From Martinezella dioscoreae (GTDB lineage Bacteria; Pseudomonadota; Alphaproteobacteria; Rhizobiales; Rhizobiaceae): a stretch of 64,000 nucleotides of DNA. Position 1 is the stretch's first letter; every line of letters begins with the position of its first letter. The stretch covers positions 806,001 to 870,000 of the forward strand of contig NZ_BLAJ01000001.1 in the NCBI RefSeq assembly GCF_009176305.1, given 5' to 3'. Of this stretch, positions 47,355 to 55,210 are shown piece by piece. Below the pieces are notes generated by a model, which saw nothing but the letters and a program-made list of their open reading frames with translations, was not told the origin of the DNA and searched no databases. Position numbers and translations under genes: made by a program.

Positions 47355-48380
47355 ATGACGGATCTGGTTAAACTCGGCTTGGATGACGTAGTAGACGTGC
47401 TGAAGGCGGTCGGCGAGCCGACTAGGCTGCGTCTTCTGGCGCTTCTCGCTGCCGGCGATCTCACGGTGACTGATCTTACCGAAATACTTGGCCAGTCGCA
47501 GCCGCGCATTTCCCGGCATTTGAAGCTGCTCGGTGAAGCCGGTCTGATTGATCGTTATCAGGAAGGCGCCTGGGCTTACTTCCGGCTGAAGCAGGAGGGC
47601 AAGGCCGTGACGCTGGCCCGCAGCCTGCTGCGCCATACCGCCGAAAAGGATACGGTGCTGCTGCGTGACGGGGAACGTCTCGCCTCCGTAAAGCGTGTTC
47701 GCGCCGAGCGCGCCCAGGCCTATTTCAGCCGGAATGCCGCCGAGTGGGATGAGTTGCGTCGCCTCCATGTCGCCGACGAGGATGTCGACAAGGCGCTGAT
47801 CGATCTCATCGGTCCGCAGCCGATCGACTCCTTCCTCGATCTCGGCACGGGTACGGGCCGGATGCTGCAGCTCCTGGCCGGCCACTATCGCCGCGCCGTC
47901 GGCATCGATGCCAGCCGGGACATGCTGGCCGTTGCCCGCGCCAATCTCGACCGGGCCAATATCACCGCCGCCTCGGTGCGGCATGGCGATATTTTCAACC
48001 TGCCGCTCGAGCAGCAGGATTTCGATCTCATTACCATCCATCAGGTGCTGCACTTCCTTGATCAGCCGGAGGTTGCCATTAATGAGGCGGCGCGAATGCT
48101 GCGGCCCGGCGGCCGGCTTGTCATCATCGACCTCGCGCCGCACGGGCTTGAATATCTGCGTGACGAGCATGCGCATCTGCGTCTCGGCTTCTCGCATCAG
48201 ACCATGTCGGATTGGCTGAAACTGGCGGGGCTGGATGTGGAGCGCGTGCAGGATCTTCATTCGGGGAGGGAAGGCGGTCAAGCGCTGACCGTGACCATCT
48301 GGCTGGCGCGCGACCCGCGGTTGCTGATTGCGTCCGACCAGGGCCACCAGTCATCCCCCATCTTTGCCGGGAGAGTATGA
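47355..48380 (+). CDS. sahR: ArsR-family regulator fused to a SAM-dependent methyltransferase domain (SahR type)
   Basis: 341 residues from the ATG at 47355; a TTG five codons earlier lies next to the operator. The winged helix (about 10-80) has LKAVGEPTRLRLLALLAAGDLTVTDLTEILGQSQPRISRHLKLLGEAGLI split by the recognition helix. The methyltransferase domain starts near 155 with FLDLGTGTGR and AVGIDASRDML. This arrangement is known for SahR regulators, which bind S-adenosylhomocysteine and control methionine-cycle genes. The near-identical operators before it and before metH, and metF starting one base after its stop, strongly support that role. Self-regulation is inferred. Confidence 0.85.
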   Translation: MTDLVKLGLDDVVDVLKAVGEPTRLRLLALLAAGDLTVTDLTEILGQSQPRISRHLKLLGEAGLIDRYQEGAWAYFRLKQEGKAVTLARSLLRHTAEKDTVLLRDGERLASVKRVRAERAQAYFSRNAAEWDELRRLHVADEDVDKALIDLIGPQPIDSFLDLGTGTGRMLQLLAGHYRRAVGIDASRDMLAVARANLDRANITAASVRHGDIFNLPLEQQDFDLITIHQVLHFLDQPEVAINEAARMLRPGGRLVIIDLAPHGLEYLRDEHAHLRLGFSHQTMSDWLKLAGLDVERVQDLHSGREGGQALTVTIWLARDPRLLIASDQGHQSSPIFAGRV

Positions 48381-48381
48381 T

Positions 48382-49284
48382 ATGTCTTCGAGCTCAGAAA
48401 GCCATAACGCGGGTATCCGCATCTCCTTTGAGTTCTTTCCTCCGAAGTCGGAGGAGGCCGAGCAGCAGCTGTGGAACACCGTCGAGGAGCTCAGCGATTG
48501 GGACGTTGAGTTTGTTTCGGTTACGTATGGGGCAGGCGGTTCGACCAAAGCGCCGACGCTTTCTGCCGTGCGTAAGATGATCCATGAGACGCCGTTCACG
48601 ACCGCATCGCATCTGACCTGCGTCGGTGCCACGCGTGAGGACACGCATCGGGTGATCGACGAGTTTCTGGCTACCGGCGTTCGCCGTTTCGTCGCGCTGC
48701 GCGGCGATCCGCCGGGTGGTGTCGGCGCGGCCTATCAGCCTCATCCGGGCGGCTATGCCAATGCTGCGGAACTGGTGCAGGCTTTGCGCGAGCGCGGCGA
48801 TTTTGATATTTCCGTCTCTGCCTATCCTGAAAAGCATCCGGAAAGCCGCGATACGGCAGCCGATATCGATATGCTGAAGCGCAAGGCGGACAATGGTGCC
48901 GACCGGGCCCTGACGCAGTTCTTCTTCGATAATGATGCCTTCGAGCGTTATCACGATCGCGTTCGCGCCGCCGGCATCAAGATTCCCGTTGTGCCGGGCA
49001 TCATGCCGATCCAGAACCTGACGCAACTCAAGCGCTTCGCCGGCGCCTGCGGCACGAATATTCCGACCTGGCTGGACGAGCGTTTTGATGGTTTGGACGA
49101 GGATGTCGAGGAGCGCGCCAAGGTCGCAGCTGATGTCGCCGCCGAGCAGATCCAGGATCTGGTGCGCCGTGGTATTCACGAGTTTCATCTTTATACAATG
49201 AACCGTTCGGCACTGGTTTCCGCCGTGCTTGAACGGCTGGGCCTTGAGCGCAAGGTGGATGCGCGGGCCGGGGCGGCCGCCTAA
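48382..49284 (+). CDS. metF: 5,10-methylenetetrahydrofolate reductase
   Basis: 300 residues from the ATG at 48382, one base past the regulator stop; a longer frame overlaps the regulator and is unlikely. The TIM barrel carries ISFEFFPPKSEEAE with the catalytic glutamate, WDVEFVSVTYGAGGST, SHLTCVGAT, RRFVALRGDPP, FDISVSAYPEKHPES and LTQFFFDNDAF, all conserved in MetF. It uses FAD and NADH to make the methyl-folate that MetH consumes. Translational coupling to the SahR-type regulator and the shared operator with metH place both reactions under one control. A terminator follows. Confidence 0.95.
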   Translation: MSSSSESHNAGIRISFEFFPPKSEEAEQQLWNTVEELSDWDVEFVSVTYGAGGSTKAPTLSAVRKMIHETPFTTASHLTCVGATREDTHRVIDEFLATGVRRFVALRGDPPGGVGAAYQPHPGGYANAAELVQALRERGDFDISVSAYPEKHPESRDTAADIDMLKRKADNGADRALTQFFFDNDAFERYHDRVRAAGIKIPVVPGIMPIQNLTQLKRFAGACGTNIPTWLDERFDGLDEDVEERAKVAADVAAEQIQDLVRRGIHEFHLYTMNRSALVSAVLERLGLERKVDARAGAAA

Positions 49285-49306
49285 AGTACGTCGCGCGAAC
49301 TCATGA

Positions 49307-49338
49307 AAAAGCGCATGTCCGGCGGGGCATGCGCTTTT
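49307..49338 (+). terminator. rho-independent terminator of sahR-metF
   Basis: AAAAGCGCATG (49307..49317) and CATGCGCTTTT (49328..49338) form a perfect 11-bp stem across a ten-base loop, ending in four T. Confidence 0.9.
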
Positions 49339-49402
49339 CTAATGAAACAGAGGTTTTGTTAGCTTTTCGGAGTTTGGTCGTTTGCGTATTTCGCCGAAGC
49401 CG

Positions 49403-49480
49403 TCAGATGAAGAGCATCGTCACGACGAAAGCGAAGGCCGCACCGACCACTAGGACGTTGATGGATCGCGTTAATCCCAT
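49403..49480 (-). CDS. 25-residue single-pass membrane peptide
   Basis: Reading the minus strand, GAGGAGGAAGAC precedes ATG at 49480, an excellent ribosome binding site. The 25-codon frame begins MGLTRSINVLVVG and runs as one hydrophobic helix (about residues 8-25, rich in Val, Ala, Phe) to a TGA. A positively charged N terminus and single helix suggest an inner-membrane peptide with the N terminus in the cytoplasm. It lies alone between metF and the DMT transporter gene. I cannot name a function; the strength of the binding site and clean topology are the evidence. Confidence 0.55.
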   Translation of the reverse strand: MGLTRSINVLVVGAAFAFVVTMLFI

Positions 49481-49697
49481 GTCTTCCTCCTCAGTCAGCC
49501 GTTAAATTTTATGTCGAAAATGTGTTGCTTGGAAAGAACATTCGATGCTGCGACGCGGTATCGAATTCGCGGTGTGATTCACGAGCTTTCGGCAACATTT
49601 TGATATTGCGTCATAAATGTCGATTGCTGGCTCGATGACGGGCTGTGAATAAATATTAATATGTTGTGACTGCGGACCATCTGAATGGAGCAGGAGA

Positions 49698-50624
49698 TCA
49701 TATTTCCCGCGTTTTGACGCCGCGTTTCATCCACATGAAAAGCCGCCCATCGAGGACGAGCAGACCTGCGGCGATGAGCAGCATGCCAGCGATTTCGGTC
49801 GGCCCCATTCGCTCGCCGAGAAAGAGGAAGCCGAGCAATAACGCGCTCGGCGGCACGAGCAGAGTGACGAGGGAGGTGTTGGTGGCGCCTGCAAGTTCGA
49901 TGATGCGAAAATAGAGGATGTAGGCGAAAGCAGTCGACAGCAGCGCCAGGCCGAGAATGGCTGCAATTGCCGTCATCGGCGGGGTGGCGAGCGCCCAAGG
50001 CTGGTCGATCATCAGCGCAACCGGCAGCATGATGAGCGAGGAACCTGTCAACTGGCCCGCTGCCACAACCGGCGGCGCGATGCCCTTGAAGCGTTTGGCA
50101 TAAATCGCTGCGAATCCGTAGGAGATTGCTGCCAAGATCGGCAATATGAGTGCCCAGAAGGGTACCGAGCCGCCGCTGGTAACGCTCGGTCCGAGCAACA
50201 CGATCGTTCCGAGAAGGCCGGTGAGGCAGCCGACTAGCTTGGCCGATGTCAGGCGCTCATCCGTTGTCAGTTGATTGCCGATCAACACGGTCCACATCGG
50301 CGTCGTCGCGTTCATGATGGATGCGAGCCCGGCACCCATTTGCGTCTGGCCGCAGAAGATCAGCGTATGCGGTATCGCATTGTTGATTAAGCCCAGCAGC
50401 AAAAATTGCGGCCAATAGCGGCGCAGGGACTGATAGATGTTGAGGCGACCAGCCAGATAGAGATGCAATGCCACGGCTGCCAGCGAAAGGCGCAGAAAGA
50501 CGAGCGTGAAGGGCGGCACATGATGAACGGCGATACGAGCGAAGAAGAACGAACCACCCCAGATCAATCCGAGCAATAGCAGCAGGCCCCAGGTCGAGGC
50601 GTTCATTCGATGTTGGCCGTTCAT
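49698..50624 (-). CDS. EamA/DMT-family membrane transporter
   Basis: 308 residues from ATG at 50624, which follows AAAGAGGAGAATG; the longer frame upstream is unsupported. Ten helices in two repeats: STWGLLLLLGLIWGGSFFFARIAVHHVPPFTLVFLRLSLAAVAL, then VPFWALILPILAAISYGFAAIYAKRF, ending ALLLGFLFLGERMGPTEIAGMLLIAAGLLVLDG. The WGGSFFFARIA opening and GERMGPTEIAG near the end are standard for the drug/metabolite family. Substrate unknown. It is not closely related to the other DMT protein in the window. Confidence 0.9.
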   Translation of the reverse strand: MNGQHRMNASTWGLLLLLGLIWGGSFFFARIAVHHVPPFTLVFLRLSLAAVALHLYLAGRLNIYQSLRRYWPQFLLLGLINNAIPHTLIFCGQTQMGAGLASIMNATTPMWTVLIGNQLTTDERLTSAKLVGCLTGLLGTIVLLGPSVTSGGSVPFWALILPILAAISYGFAAIYAKRFKGIAPPVVAAGQLTGSSLIMLPVALMIDQPWALATPPMTAIAAILGLALLSTAFAYILYFRIIELAGATNTSLVTLLVPPSALLLGFLFLGERMGPTEIAGMLLIAAGLLVLDGRLFMWMKRGVKTREI

Positions 50625-50718
50625 GGCATTCTCCTCTTTCGATGCATCTAAACCGGAAGAGTGCGGGTTCTCCACCCGTTTCTTGCTATTTTGCTCATGG
50701 GCGTGAGGGGAGCAGATA

Positions 50719-50747
50719 CAAAAAAGGCGGCCTGGAGCCGCCTTTTT
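50719..50747. terminator. bidirectional rho-independent terminator after the MltB gene
   Basis: GGCGGC (50726..50731) pairs with GCCGCC (50737..50742) across five bases; six A on the left and five T on the right give U runs on either strand. It stands 20 bases past the MltB stop. Confidence 0.88.
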
Positions 50748-50767
50748 CGATCGATATATGGAGGAAA

Positions 50768-52012
50768 TCAGAGTGCGTTGAGCAGTGCTGTCGTTGCCCA
50801 GCCATCGGCCGGCATACCCAGGCGGAACTGTTCCTTCTGGATCGCGACACGCGTGCCGGAGCCGAGGATGCCATCAATCTTGCCGACGTCGTAGCCGCGG
50901 GCCACGAGCTTAGTCTGAAGCGCCTTCATGTCTACATCGTTCAGGCCCGGCTCGGGATTGCCCTTGTTATAGGGCGGGGCGCCGGCAAAGCGCGTCGCGA
51001 AATAGGCGGCCGAGGTCGTGTAGATAAACGACTGGTTCCAGCCGAGATAGGTATTGTAGTTCGGATAGGTCAGGAAGGCAGGCCCCTTGCGACCCTGTGG
51101 CAGGATGAGAGCAGCCGGCAGGGAGCCGAAGCTCGTATTGCCGTCGCGGGGGGTGACGCCGAGCTTGAACCAATCGCCCGCGGTCAGCGGGCCGCCGATG
51201 CCGGATTTTTCCCAGGGAAGATTGTCCGGAACCGTCACCTCCTGCAGCCAGGGCTGACCGCGCTGGAAGCCGAGATGCTGGAGGAATCGCGCTGTCGTCA
51301 GAATGACGTCAGGTGCGCTGGTCTTGAGGTTGACATGGCCGTCGCCATCGCCATCCGTGCCATAAGCGATGATATCGGGCGGCAGCATTTGTGTCTGGCC
51401 GATTTCGCCGGCCCACGCACCCGTCGTCGTTGCCGGGTCGACATCGCCGCGCTGGACGAGCTCGATCAGCGCGATCAGGCGCGGGCGGAAGAAGTCCGGC
51501 CGGCGGCAATCATGCGAGAGAGTGACCAGCGCGTTGCGGGTGTTGAAATTGCCCTGGACGGCGCCGAAATCGGTTTCCATCGCCCAGAAGGCGGTGATGA
51601 CGCCGGGAGGCACGCCATAGTCCTGTTCGGCCTTGGCGAAGACGTCGGCATATTGCTTCATCTTCTGGCGGCCGATGTCGAGGCGACCCTGGCTGACGGT
51701 GCGCTGGGAGAATTCGAGGAAGGTTTGACGGAAGACGCCCTGGCTGCGGTCCATTGCAAGAACCTTCTGGTCGATCTGGGCGCCGGCGAGCGTCTTGTCG
51801 GCGGCTGCAGCATCCGCGCCATCCGCAATCGCTTCGGCCTTTACGCCGGCCAGAAATGTCGTGAGATCGCCGCCGCAGGCTACTTTTGGAGTGGCATCGC
51901 TACTCGCGGGCGGCACTGTTGCAGGAGCCGCGCTTTGAGCCAATGCCGTACCGGTCATGGCTGAGGCGAAGAGCAACGCGAGAGCGCCGCGTCGAATGGT
52001 GTGACGATCCAT
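50768..52012 (-). CDS. lytic murein transglycosylase, MltB family
   Basis: 414 residues. A signal peptide (about 1-25, RRGALALLFASAMTGTALA) has no lipobox, so the enzyme is likely soluble in the periplasm. The SLT_2 catalytic domain (about 50-340) shows QDYGVPPGVITAFWAMETDFGAVQGNFN with the catalytic glutamate in AMETDFG, GEIGQTQMLPPDII, and YLGWNQSFIYTTSAAYFA. A C-terminal peptidoglycan-binding module (about 345-414) has LQTKLVARGYDVGKIDGILGSGTR. It cleaves glycan strands to 1,6-anhydro ends during wall growth. Start ATG follows AGGAAGGAT. Confidence 0.92.
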   Translation of the reverse strand: MDRHTIRRGALALLFASAMTGTALAQSAAPATVPPASSDATPKVACGGDLTTFLAGVKAEAIADGADAAAADKTLAGAQIDQKVLAMDRSQGVFRQTFLEFSQRTVSQGRLDIGRQKMKQYADVFAKAEQDYGVPPGVITAFWAMETDFGAVQGNFNTRNALVTLSHDCRRPDFFRPRLIALIELVQRGDVDPATTTGAWAGEIGQTQMLPPDIIAYGTDGDGDGHVNLKTSAPDVILTTARFLQHLGFQRGQPWLQEVTVPDNLPWEKSGIGGPLTAGDWFKLGVTPRDGNTSFGSLPAALILPQGRKGPAFLTYPNYNTYLGWNQSFIYTTSAAYFATRFAGAPPYNKGNPEPGLNDVDMKALQTKLVARGYDVGKIDGILGSGTRVAIQKEQFRLGMPADGWATTALLNAL

Positions 52013-52091
52013 GAGCGATCCTTCCTAGTGATAGAATAGGGTCGCTTTCACAGAAGATTGTGACATAAGCAAGAGTGAAATGGGCTCAGTA

Positions 52092-52883
52092 TTAAGAATT
52101 TCCCTGCTTCTCTACTGCGGCCACCCAGTTTTGCCAGTTCTGCTCAGAACCGCCGAAAACATTGATGTCTGTCGGGCCTTTGATCCCCGGAATGACCCCC
52201 GTAGATGTGTATTGCCAGAAAGCCCAGTTGCGACCTGCGTAAGTCTCTTTCGGATGCTTGGCGACGGATCGGACCCAGAAATGATAGTCCTGGAAATAGC
52301 CGACTAGATTTTCACGATGGAAGTCGACCGAAGTATAGATGATCGGGCGCTTGCCGTAATAGGCCTGCAGGCGATCCATAAAGCGCTTGATCTCGCTACG
52401 TACCGTCTCGGGAGCTGGTCTGGTCTTGCAGGTGGGGGAGCCAGGATTCCATTCGACGTCGACGACGGGCGGAAGCGCCATGGCATCCTTCGGCACGTTG
52501 CGGATGAACCAATCGGCCTGCTCATCGGCCGTCGAGCAGAAATAGAAGAAATGATAGGGTGCATGCAGAAGTCCCGCGGCGCTCGCTTCATTCCAATATT
52601 CGGTGAAGCGAGGGTCGATCCGGTCCTTGCCCTCCGTCGCCTTGATGAAGACGAAGGCGACACCGGAGCCCTTAACCGCTTTCCAATCGATATCGCCCTG
52701 CCACTTGGAAATATCGATGCCATGGATGGGATGGCGCTGCGGGTGATCGCGGCCGAAATCCTGTGGCTTCGTATCGGCGAACCTGGTCTTGGGGAGAGCC
52801 GCCGTCGACAGGGCGTCGTAGCCCGTCGTGCAGCCGGTCAAGGCAAGAGCGAGCGGCAGTAGGCATGCCAGAAGCCGGCGCAT
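52092..52883 (-). CDS. GH25 lysozyme-like lipoprotein
   Basis: 263 residues from ATG at 52883, fixed by the lipoprotein signal MRRLLACLLPLALALTGC (lipobox LTGC, Cys18); the track of residues before it is out of a plausible start. The catalytic domain is glycoside hydrolase family 25, with HGIDISKWQGDIDWKAV, AFVFIKATEG, FRPYHFFYFC-like YHFFYF, VVDVEWNPGSPTC and WQYTSTG. The acidic pair DVEW is the usual active site. It cuts the muramic acid-N-acetylglucosamine bond of peptidoglycan. Gram-negative members are less common than in phages and Gram-positives. It is probably anchored to the outer membrane facing the wall. Confidence 0.88.
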   Translation of the reverse strand: MRRLLACLLPLALALTGCTTGYDALSTAALPKTRFADTKPQDFGRDHPQRHPIHGIDISKWQGDIDWKAVKGSGVAFVFIKATEGKDRIDPRFTEYWNEASAAGLLHAPYHFFYFCSTADEQADWFIRNVPKDAMALPPVVDVEWNPGSPTCKTRPAPETVRSEIKRFMDRLQAYYGKRPIIYTSVDFHRENLVGYFQDYHFWVRSVAKHPKETYAGRNWAFWQYTSTGVIPGIKGPTDINVFGGSEQNWQNWVAAVEKQGNS

Positions 52884-53097
52884 AGATATCCTGTTATGGC
52901 GCGAGTGATCTTGCTGCCCCAAGACTTGGCTTCCGTAATATGGTCCCCGAGAATCCGAAAGAGCGGCAGACCATACCGTTGCCAGCTGGTCTTGCCACTT
53001 TATTCACCATATCAACGTAAAAAATGCGTTATCTTCAAGCAAATTCTTATGCTTGGTGTCTTACGAGGCCGGATTTTGCGCTGGAATCCATCGGCAC

Positions 53098-53772
53098 TTA
53101 GGCGGCGTGCCGTGCCGCCACGGCTCGCCAGGCGTAACCGCGGCCGATTCTTTCGGTTTTCACCGACATGCCTCGCGCTGCAGCCTTCTCTTCGAGCACC
53201 GTCAGAAGATCGGCGCGCGGAGTGACGTGGAATTTCTTCAGCCAGCCTTTGAGCATGGCGCGGAACCAGCCCGGCAATCCCTCCTGCTGGCCGAAATCGA
53301 CGATGTGAAGCTCGCCGCCCTGCGCGACTGCGTCGAGCGACGCGTCGATAGCCCTTGTCCAGTCGGGGATCATCGAGAGCGCGTAGGAGATCATCACACG
53401 GTCGAAGCCATCGGTGCCGAAATCGGCGGGTGAAAAGGCTGTAGCGTCGGCGACGCGAAAATCCGGCATCTGTTTCAGGCCACGGAAGTTACTGCGTGCC
53501 GAGATCAGCATTTCCTGCGAGATATCGAGGCCATAGAGGTGAGCGGACGGGAAGCGCCGATAGGCGAGCAGCATATTGCGGCCTGTGCCGCAGCCCACTT
53601 CCAGGAGGGAGCCACCGACGGGCACATTCAGCTGTTCGATGGTCCGATCGCGGCCGAACAGGTAATATTTGCGGGTCAGATCATAGATGTGACGCTGATA
53701 GCGGTACATGCCGTCCATCAGCTTGGCGTGGTTGTTCGCGCTGGTTTCTATGCCTGTATCCGCCTGGCTCAC
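53098..53772 (-). CDS. btaB: betaine-lipid methyltransferase BtaB
   Basis: 224 residues. The SAM-binding motif LLEVGCGTGRNMLLA (about 56-70) is followed by HLYGLDISQEML and VMISYALSMIPDW. Next to btaA and overlapping it by ATGA, it is the N-methyltransferase that puts three methyl groups on diacylglyceryl-homoserine to give the betaine lipid DGTS. The opening KLMDGMYRYQRHIYDLTRKYYLFGRDR is a good landmark of BtaB. DGTS replaces phospholipids in rhizobia short of phosphate. The cell location is the inner membrane face. Confidence 0.92.
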   Translation of the reverse strand: MSQADTGIETSANNHAKLMDGMYRYQRHIYDLTRKYYLFGRDRTIEQLNVPVGGSLLEVGCGTGRNMLLAYRRFPSAHLYGLDISQEMLISARSNFRGLKQMPDFRVADATAFSPADFGTDGFDRVMISYALSMIPDWTRAIDASLDAVAQGGELHIVDFGQQEGLPGWFRAMLKGWLKKFHVTPRADLLTVLEEKAAARGMSVKTERIGRGYAWRAVAARHAA

Positions 53773-55016
53773 GCTTTTTTTCCGTAGATATGGAAGCCGC
53801 CGTAGATGGCCGAACGGTCACGGGTGTTGAGTTCCTGTGAGCGTTCTTCGAAATAGACCCACTGATCGCGGATCGCTGGAGAGAGGCGGCCCTCAATGAT
53901 GCTCTTTTCGGCGGCGGTGCGGAAGATGACGCGGGCGTCTTCGCGCGCCGTGCGGGTAATCTCCGCCCAGAGGCCATTGAGCTGCTCATCGGTCATCCAG
54001 TCCTGCGCATCGAGCAGGACATAGCGATCGCGCGAGGCTGCCGGCTTCGAAGCGAGAAGCTCGGTGAAATTGGCGTGATGGACGCTCACACGATCGGCAT
54101 TGGCGCGAATCGCCGCATAGTGCTCCGGCTTGAGATAGGTGGGCAGGGGGCCTTGGTGCTGGGCAGCGTAGCGTCGCGAGAATGCCTGCCAGGCGAAGTA
54201 GTTGTCACGCATCGGGAAGTGACAGGCTAGCTTTTCCAGGCGGTGTTTCAGCACGGCGGAAATGGAATCGTCACCGGCCAGGCTTGCAAGTTCGTCATAT
54301 TGCTGTGGCGGGATGCCGAGGCCGAAGAGCGAGCTCTTGCGGCCGAGCAGCCAGCGGACCGCTCGCTTGTCAAAGATCGGAGCGATCTCCTCTTCAAAGA
54401 ACTGACGCTGCTCGCGCATCGTGCGGGCTTCCGTCATCTTGTCGAGGCGGACGCCGTGCAGGCGTGCCAGTATATGGGCGGCGCCAATGAACCGGCCGAG
54501 AAGACCGGTCTTGTAGATATTGCGATTGAAGACCGTGATGCGGCGGCGGCCATAGAGATCGCGACCATTCCAGTAGTCCGCCGTTGCCGCGTCGAGGCGA
54601 GGCGCGATGAACTTATCGTAGGCCTGGCTATTGGCCGCAATGCCGGGCGTTCCGAAGAAGCGCACCAGGTCCGCATGGCCGGGAAGCAGGCGGAAGGCTG
54701 CAAGCTTCAGCTTGTTCAGGGCAATGTGGTGGCGATTGAGATCGACGACATCGATGGATGCGGGATTTTGCGAGAGGTAGGCGAGCATGTTGCAGCCGCC
54801 CGAACCGATGGTGACGATGCGATGATGCGCCTGCAGCTCCATCGCCTCCATATCGATATCCGGATCCTCCCAGATCTGCGGATAGACAAGGCCAGAAAAC
54901 AGCATTCCGAACAAGCGCTCGGAGAGACCCGCTTTGGACAATGCCTTGTGCTGCAGCAGAGCGTCCTTGAGTTTCCGGTTCTTTTGGAGACCGGCATCCG
55001 GGGCGAATTCCGTCAT
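53769..55016 (-). CDS. btaA: diacylglyceryl-homoserine synthase BtaA
   Basis: 415 residues. BtaA (DUF3419) uses S-adenosylmethionine as donor of the 3-amino-3-carboxypropyl group. The sequence shows LFSGLVYPQIWEDPDIDMEAMEL, VTIGSGGCNMLAYLSQ, VDLNRHHIALNKLKL, GRFIGAAHILARLHG and VLLDAQDWMTDEQLN, all family landmarks. It ends in an overlap with btaB. A Pho-box-like sequence stands 50 bases before its ATG, in line with phosphate-starvation control seen in Sinorhizobium. No other phospholipid genes lie nearby. Confidence 0.94.
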   Translation of the reverse strand: MTEFAPDAGLQKNRKLKDALLQHKALSKAGLSERLFGMLFSGLVYPQIWEDPDIDMEAMELQAHHRIVTIGSGGCNMLAYLSQNPASIDVVDLNRHHIALNKLKLAAFRLLPGHADLVRFFGTPGIAANSQAYDKFIAPRLDAATADYWNGRDLYGRRRITVFNRNIYKTGLLGRFIGAAHILARLHGVRLDKMTEARTMREQRQFFEEEIAPIFDKRAVRWLLGRKSSLFGLGIPPQQYDELASLAGDDSISAVLKHRLEKLACHFPMRDNYFAWQAFSRRYAAQHQGPLPTYLKPEHYAAIRANADRVSVHHANFTELLASKPAASRDRYVLLDAQDWMTDEQLNGLWAEITRTAREDARVIFRTAAEKSIIEGRLSPAIRDQWVYFEERSQELNTRDRSAIYGGFHIYGKKA

Positions 55017-55065
55017 CTGAGTCTTGTCACCGATTTGTGAAGATCAGGGCGTTTAACCCGGCAAT

Positions 55066-55083
55066 GCTACAGTCTGATGACGC
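55066..55083 (-). promoter_or_regulatory. Pho box candidate upstream of btaAB
   Basis: On the minus strand GCGTCAT-CAGA-CTGTAGC has the 7+4+7 arrangement of a PhoB site (consensus CTGTCAT in each half), with five and four matches in the halves. It lies about 50 bases before the btaA start, the usual place. Only the arrangement supports it. Confidence 0.5.
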
Positions 55084-55210
55084 GGACTGTTGGCAGATCC
55101 GGCGGAAAAGCATCCTTGCACATATTTAAGGAGCCCTGACACCATCATAGGTCTTTCATCTTGCTGCGTTTCCTGATTGTCTCCGCCTACCTTTCTGGAG
55201 GGTATGTAAT

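Noticed and set aside
50642..51964. 440-residue open frame antisense to the MltB gene
   Set aside because: Shadow of a well-supported gene; it also crosses a bidirectional terminator.
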